Positions 57,881 to 64,000 of a stretch of 64,000 nt of DNA are shown one piece after another. A program made the translations under genes and the position numbers. Source of the stretch: Arachnopeziza araneosa. Lineage: Eukaryota > Ascomycota > Leotiomycetes > Helotiales > Arachnopezizaceae. Under the pieces are notes generated by a model. The model was not told the origin of the DNA and ran no database searches. It worked only from the letters and a program-made list of their open reading frames with translations. The stretch lies in contig QYAI01000016.1 in the NCBI GenBank assembly GCA_003988855.1, forward strand, positions 3,648 through 67,647, given 5' to 3'. The stretch's first letter is position 1. Each line of letters starts with the position of its first letter.

Positions 57881-58593
57881 CACAACTTCCTCACGCTGTT
57901 GCTGGGCCTTCCCCGCATCGCTGCTCAGTTTCTCTTACGACATAACTCCTCGGAAGAGCCTCCACCGGTATTTGCTTGACGCACCCTGAGAGCCAATTGA
58001 CGAGGAAAGAGGTCATTGAGGCTGACCAATTCTGGAAAAGATGAGACGCAGAGATTGTTTTGTTGCTCTTCGCACCTTTTTTGCACTTCCTCGGGCCAGT
58101 AGTTGGCGGCAGACTTGGGGACTTGGCAAACCCTTTGCCATCAGTGCCGACTTAGCTGGCAACAATGGCGACCACTGCTATAAATAGCACCCCCAGTTCA
58201 TTTTATCCCAGAGAAATTTAATGTGAGTTGGATGAGTTGGTGAGTTGATGATTTGGTTTGGGTCGGGTAAAGCCAGCCCGTTTTCCAGCATTCTTCTCTA
58301 CACTTGTATTTACATAATATAACCATGCACCCAGATAACTTATATACAAGAGAAATTAAGGTATCTCCATCACTAATATTGCCGAGTAAAAATCACCAAG
58401 AGAACCTGGAGTCTGCCAGCCAAAGGTGTCTCTTCAGGTCCCAAGCTTTTTATCCGCTTACATACCCATTACACAACCAATAACGCCAAAGTGTATGCCG
58501 CATGCCTTTTTTCCTCGTACAAAAGACGCCGTAGAAAGGACATGATGAAACGCCTGACGCGGAACTGCACATATTTCCATCAGTAGTTGTTGC

Positions 58594-59031
58594 TCAGCGA
58601 CGCTCAAGGGTGTTGCTCAATCGTCCAAAGAATCCGCTTCGAACAGAAGCGTCGCTCTCGCCAGAGCTCGATGAGTCTTTGCGCCCTCCACTCGGTTGAG
58701 CAGTGGTCCAGTTTCCTGCTCCTCCTCTGCCCACATGCCACACACCACCTTGCTTCATCATCTTCTCGCGTGTCGTTTGGCGATCGAGTTCTTCATCGAA
58801 AGAGAAGACGGTGCGTTCTGAAGGTTGGTGAATGTTACCCGCACCACCTCGACCGCTGGAGAATTTGCTGGTCGATTGTGGGACAGTGGGAAGGAGGGAT
58901 GCAGGCCCGGACGCAGTCGCACCATTGCTCGTCTTTGGGGCCTTGAAGGTATTGCCAGCACCGCCTCGGCCAGTGTGAAGGTATGTTGAGGCGGTTGGGT
59001 GTGGTTCAGTGATTGAGTAGGTGGCAGGCAT
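58594..59031 (-). CDS. DUF3602 (GRGGAGN-repeat) protein, Par32-like
   Basis: A single exon encodes 145 aa. Three GRGGAGN motifs at residues 21-27, 60-66 and 101-107 define the DUF3602 family. Between them are Ser/Thr-rich linkers and a charged helix (SFDEELDRQTTREKMMKQ). The budding-yeast member Par32 helps control Mep ammonium transporters downstream of TORC1; whether this short protein does so is inference. The start at MPATYSITE is chosen because the 36 codons upstream (to 59139) lack family character. Likely cytosolic and phosphorylated. Confidence 0.88.
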   Translation of the reverse strand: MPATYSITEPHPTASTYLHTGRGGAGNTFKAPKTSNGATASGPASLLPTVPQSTSKFSSGRGGAGNIHQPSERTVFSFDEELDRQTTREKMMKQGGVWHVGRGGAGNWTTAQPSGGRKDSSSSGESDASVRSGFFGRLSNTLERR

Positions 59032-62000
59032 TTTTAGAGATGGAATTCCTTGGCTGGATTTCGGTAGATGGGACGTGATAATAAGCAGCAGTCGTTCGTT
59101 GATGTGGTCAGGAGGCTCGAGATGGAAGAAGTTGAGCAACGGCTGTGGTTATTGCTGCTGCTGTGTGATGAGTAGGATAGATTCTTGGGGNAGCAAGCAG
59201 GTGGTGGTTCACGGCTCTTATACCTCTAAGTTGGCCTCCCCTTTGCACGGCGCCATCCAGCAGCAAAAGGCGCTGGACACGGCGATGTTTGGAGCTTTGG
59301 AGCTTTGCAGCTTGAGGTAGCGCATCCAGCGTAAAGTTCAAGCGTGTAGTCATAAATCGCTTGGCGAGCCACTCAGCGTGGCACATGGCAGCAGCAGCCC
59401 CTGGGCGATTGAGTAACAGGTTGAAGGGGGAAGGCATCACTTGACATGGAATTGCCATCTTCTTACCCCCAGGAAATCGACCATTGGATTGCGAGAGAAG
59501 GAGCCTTCGTCAGCGCTTCTGGCGTGTTCATGCCGGGGAGCTCCTGCCATCATCTCAGGGGCGCGATTGCAAATTTTGCTGGAACCGGTCAGGTGGCAAA
59601 CGTGCTCAAGCACAACAACATCATTTGGCTCGAGCATCAAAGTATCATGCCAAGTCACTCGAGATCCTCCCCTGCATTGTCCTTTGGGCGCTGGCGGGTG
59701 TCGTGATCTCCAGACGTCTTGTCCCGCCGACGAAATTTCTGATCTCCTCAAAGAGGCTGGGCCACGAGGTACCGTTCCATCACCTTGGCTTCAGTTGCCA
59801 AGTGAGAGCGAGCGCATCCGCCTGTAACCGCAGATGGTCAGATACCAGCATGACTCGTCGTATTCTCGAAGCATTTTCAGGGGAAATCTTCTCTTGCTCC
59901 ACCGAGCCATCGCCAGAATCGTCGGTTGAGCTGCCTCACCCCGCAATCCGCTGAGACGGGCCGCTTCTTGCGCCAAATTCAGCGTCATGAGGCTGTAAGA
60001 TAGCGCTCTCCTATCTTTGCGCCGCGGCCCTTTCGAGCGGAAACCCCTAAACTTTGAACGGGTCACAAGGCGATATGCTGTGGCTGAGCTGAAATGGGAT
60101 GGCGGTGTCCGCCGGCCCTCCTCGACACCCATTGTCTCTTTCACCTTGGCCATTTCAAATCAAGACACCGAGAATCTCATAAGAAACTCGACAAATATCA
60201 TATCAGTAAGTCAATACAAACCGTCTAATGGAGAGTATCTCAGTCATCATTCGTTACGTTTCCACCCCGAAGGCCTTGGATAGAAGCTCTTCAAGTCAAG
60301 AATGGTTTGTCTTTCACCAGTCATAAGAAGCATTTGGTCATACCCACAGTTTGTCTCCCGTTCAAACGAATATTGAACCCCATCCCCGAGAACCGAGGAC
60401 ATGAGTCGCAAAAAATCGAATTGTATTCTTTCTTCTACTTTCGTTTTAGCGCATTCCTATCGGCATCGGCGGCTCTACACTTAGAGCCAGGACACAATGC
60501 ATTTTCAAAGAACTCTTTATGATACCAATGGCCGTTTCGTGTCCATAACGACTGCCCCTTCGAGTGTGGTCATTGCAACTTGGTACGACGCCCAGATGGA
60601 GGAGTGAAGGGCGTACCTAGGTACAAGCTTCTGTTACGTTGCCTTCCTTTCTGGCGGAGCAATGGAACAAAATCCGTGTCGTATTGCTCCGGAATCGATC
60701 ACCTTGATCAAATCTAGTCCTCTTGAGCATAGCTTTAGTCTTCCGCCACTTATCGAGGAAGACGAGGGACTTTCACGGTGTCGGTACACAGAGTTGTGAC
60801 GATTCGGTGATCGCTTCTTTCATTGAGTATCCTGGTGGCTACTAGTCCTCCATCAGCGATTTTGAGCTTATCGTTGCTTCAGTATGGGTCGTACCTACCC
60901 AACTCTACAGCGCAACGACTTGACGATCAGAGTTGATCGCTGCTCTGAGCAGGCATGCAGAAGACGTCGCTCTTCTTTGAGACTAATTTTGAGGTCACCA
61001 TATCAACGGGAGACCTCACATCTTCGCGGAAGCCATAAACTCGCCACGGGCGTATCTCACGGCCAACATCCAACTCATTCAGATGGGACTGGTTGCTGTA
61101 ACCTGATGTTAGCTTGTCCATCAGTGTCTCATGACAAAAATACTTAGCTAGTGAGATAAATACCCAAGCCAGGACAAGATGCCGAGAACACAGCATGCAA
61201 CCATGCAGCCACACTCGCCAGAATATGTTTACTCTTCAGCTGCTGCGGTAGACAGAAAACTCTAATCAAATTTCCAGCCATTTATATTCCGTTTCCAGCA
61301 AGTGTTACTTCTGTCAAGTGGGGTTTATATCGGGTGTTCTTTCCGTGATCCGAGGCCCCTTTAACTGGCCCCTTCAATGCCCAGCTGGGTTTTGTGAGCT
61401 AATTTCGACAGGTCAGAAACTGGGGATAAGGGCCTTTTCACGGATTGGAGCAGGAACGAAATTGGTTGCTCAAGGAACCATGCCATCCGTCAGGCACCCG
61501 CTGTAACCGCGTGGAATCGATTGATAGGTTTAATCACTTCTTGAGATGTGATCACGGCACAGAACTTGACCACCTTCGATTAGCATCGGGATCTTATCTC
61601 AAACTACAAATTCCATACCGAAACTGGATAAAACAATCATGTTATCTAGAGCCCGAGAATGCGCTGCTACTGCGGTAAAACTTGGATCTTCATCTAGTGA
61701 CATATTCTACTTGGAGCCAACAACTTTACGAAGCTAGTCCTACGCTTCACAAGCCTATAAGAGGAAAAATATTCCTGTTGCTAACCTCAGAGATACTATT
61801 ATCCCTAATATCGAGATAGTAGAACCTGTGAACTCATTAGTCCAATTGTCTAAAGTGAGAAGACATTAGTACCGGTTTTATTTTAGTAAATAACTGGACC
61901 TTCTCAAATTACATGCGTGCCATCTCAGCCAAAGGCGTTGTGCCTTGATGGTCACGTGTACCCCCTGAGCCTCGCTAAACCTGGGGGTAAAATCACCACT

Positions 62001-64000
62001 GTTTACTTTGAGCCAATGAGTGAAGTGTTACTGTAGCTCGTCCACCTCAGAGCTTTGAAGGTACCCGGATACATCCTATAGTACTGACCGCTATTTAATT
62101 ATGGCACTGGAGATATCAGACGACATTGTGCACGTCTAGAATAGAAATCCGAACGAGGGATATCTCCACCTGCGAGCGCAGCACCAAGAGCTTATCTCGC
62201 CGCTTTGGTGTGACCGAGTTGAAATGAAGTGAAGTGAACTGAGACTGAGCGAATGACTCCCATGGCGCAGAAAACCCTCTCGCGAGAATTATATTTCTGT
62301 TCAGTCCAATCAGATGATGATTGTATTCTTGTCGGCTGAAAGAGAGGGCACCAAGTTCTGAGCCTGCTGGCATAGCTGAATCAAAAGCAAGTCAATGACC
62401 TCATAAAAGAGCCTCTTAGCATATCTTACAAGCCAGAACTCTCAAACTCTAACTCAGCCCGAGAAGTTGCTTCGATTTTAGCTTTCATGCCATACCGGGG
62501 CCATCCGATGGAAAGCTTACGGGATCACACGCCTGGCCTCGGATCCGATTGCCCAACTCCCATGGCTCGAATCCGATCAAGGGAGAATCTATGACGTGAT
62601 TCCAGCCACGGGAATACGGCATCTGGTGGGTCAGGTTACCGGTTGTGTGCAACGTTTCAGAGCCAGTCTAGAGGTGTAGGTAGAGTCGGTCCAAACACCA
62701 GCTGATGAAAAAGAAAGAGATGGCCCTCAGAGGTTACCAGCCACCGCTTTGCTTCGACAGAGACCAGGCGTCGTTCTCTTGCTCGATCAGAACTTCGGTG
62801 GGCTAGAGACTTCCCGCCTCGCTGTCGACCTGCAGGGACTTCGGCTTGCCGACATCGGGTTTCACGACTTGCTTTTATGTGTGCATGTATGCCACATGAT
62901 CTCTGTATGAAGTTGCACATCAGACATCATGCCGGTAGTGTTTCTTCTTCTCGCTGCCAAGGACAGGCTTCAGACACCTGAGCCCGAACGCTGCTGGGCT
63001 GGTCATCCCCGTGATACAACCTTTTAAGCCGAGTAGACACGTTGTGGTGATGAAATGTTCCTCTGAACGATGAACCCCCACGATACAATGGCTCTAGCAT
63101 TCAGCTAGTGACTCGAGCTAACCTTGACCCGAAATCCGAGGAGGCTCCTAGCGCCTTCCATGTAGCTGAATCATACTTCCTTGAGGTTCCCGTCTGAGGA
63201 TTGTTCGGTCAGCTGGGCGTGAAGGAACTCTCCATTGGAGGAGGTAGATCTCTTTGAAGATCAAGGAAGTAGCATGCCGGAACTTTGCTACGTGTCATAT
63301 GACACAGCATGAAGATTCTCCAATGAGACAGACATGACACGCGGCTAGCCCGCGAAAATAATACCAAGTTTGGGGCAGAGGTTGTAGTTTGAAAAAATCT
63401 AGGCATTGAGCTTGTTTTTTGGCACACTCAAAACCATGACGTCGGTTGGTGAAGTATACCATGCCTTGTAAATTATGAATTCTTACGCCACAACTATTAT
63501 AGGACGCAGGGATCTTCAAACCTAACGTCTTCTTTTGAGACCGACGTACTTGTTCTTTAGGTAGACAAAAATGAAGCTAGCGAGAGCCATGATTTGAGAA
63601 GCCTTCGCCATGACTACGGCATGATTTTGTATTTCAACACTAGCTCGAAGACAAGAGATGAAGGAGTACGTGTAAAACTTATGCGCAAGAGTTTCAATGA
63701 TATTCGTTATGTCATTACTATCTAGAACGATACTGAAGACAATATAAGCATACTAACAACGTGTTATTGATTTCCGCAATCACCATCTCAGACTACTCGA
63801 CACTACTCTTGTGCATAATAGCACAGTCCGAATTCAAAGAAGCTCTTATAAGCTTAACTTTGCAGGATTATTCTCGTTGCAATAATGCTGAACTCATTGG
63901 GCAAAACAAAGCAATAACTTGCCGCCATCAATAACACGAAGCCAAAAACTTCTTGAGAGGCTGTCTCCTAGGACATCAAAATGGATTGAATGGTAGTTTT
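59032..64000. other. 5-kb region without supported genes
   Basis: No frame beyond ~156 codons. The longer ones (59437-59954, both strands) overlap each other in GC-rich DNA and carry no motif. One undetermined base (N) is at 59191. Small inverted repeats are present (TACCCCC/GGGGGTA near 61960-61992; palindrome TGTCATATGACA near 63294). No tRNA, rRNA or transposon signature recognised. Confidence 0.55.

Larger units (their letters stand above)
57185..58593. other. 1.4-kb intergenic region with microsatellites
   Basis: Holds a GT microsatellite (57400-57421) and a pentanucleotide array (57806-57880). Open frames across these arrays are artefacts of repetition. No gene supported. Confidence 0.6.

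Noticed and set aside
57733..57989. Cys/Val/Gln-rich frames over the pentamer array
   Set aside because: A 5-bp repeat without stops stays open in all frames, so open length means nothing here.
59437..59954. Frames of 104-156 codons on both strands
   Set aside because: Three frames of GC-rich DNA are open together; none has a motif or splice continuation.
61955..61995. TACCCCC/GGGGGTA hairpin as a terminator
   Set aside because: Factor-independent hairpin terminators are not a feature of fungal nuclear genes, and no gene adjoins it.
62540..62590. tRNA-like T-arm (GGCTCGAATCC)
   Set aside because: No matching acceptor, D or anticodon stems could be found around it.

Overview
The window is nuclear DNA of a filamentous ascomycete (Pezizomycotina). 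The evidence is the many short spliceosomal introns (about 45-170 nt), the fungus-specific families (Zn2Cys6 and Fungal_trans_2 regulators, a LaeA-like methyltransferase, an Inn1/Fic1-type C2 protein, a DUF3602 GRGGAGN protein, a GH65 acid trehalase), and a decayed ankyrin/STAND-type gene. The overall protein flavour recalls Leotiomycetes, but that is an impression and not a measurement. Exon joins were chosen by hand. For nearly every multi-exon model the splice phases add up and the joined peptide rebuilds a family motif. All functional names are family-level inferences.

Layout. 0-5.7 kb is accessory: a 17-bp minisatellite, an inverted-repeat (MITE/foldback-like) element ending 25 bp before a GNAT acetyltransferase gene, two unknown small genes, a stop-interrupted reading frame and a second copy of a dispersed repeat. 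5.7-17 kb is ordinary genic DNA: the C2/Inn1-like protein, a DUF985 cupin, an ArfGAP-UBA protein and a secreted acid trehalase. 17.5-29.5 kb mixes decayed and intact genes: an ankyrin/STAND-type pseudogene, a PLP-dependent decarboxylase, a degenerate coding tract, a LaeA-like methyltransferase, a single-pass PPxY membrane protein, and a Zn-cluster-less regulator broken by a stop. 30-39 kb holds a secreted-looking agmatinase-type ureohydrolase, a 1017-residue low-complexity protein, a UPF0390 protein and an RBR ubiquitin ligase. 38.9-42.7 kb is a divergent SDR/Zn2Cys6 pair sharing a palindrome-rich promoter. 43-50.5 kb carries a small membrane protein, a PAN/apple-like secreted protein, another pseudogene, a MATE transporter and a six-cysteine small secreted protein. 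50.9-59 kb has two unknown proteins, a minimal RecQ helicase with a GC-AG intron, and a DUF3602 protein. 59-64 kb has no gene I can support.

How the genes fit together. Most loci look independent. The plausible functional unit is the SDR gene and its divergent Zn2Cys6 regulator. Several proteins are built for export (trehalase, ureohydrolase, PAN-like protein, small cysteine-rich protein), as expected of a saprotroph or plant-associated fungus. I see no CRISPR array, rRNA, convincing tRNA or intact autonomous transposon. I did not find an obviously new multi-gene system. The best leads are the palindromic SDR/regulator promoter, the small secreted protein, the signal-peptide-bearing ureohydrolase, the inverted-repeat element, and the two GC-AG introns.
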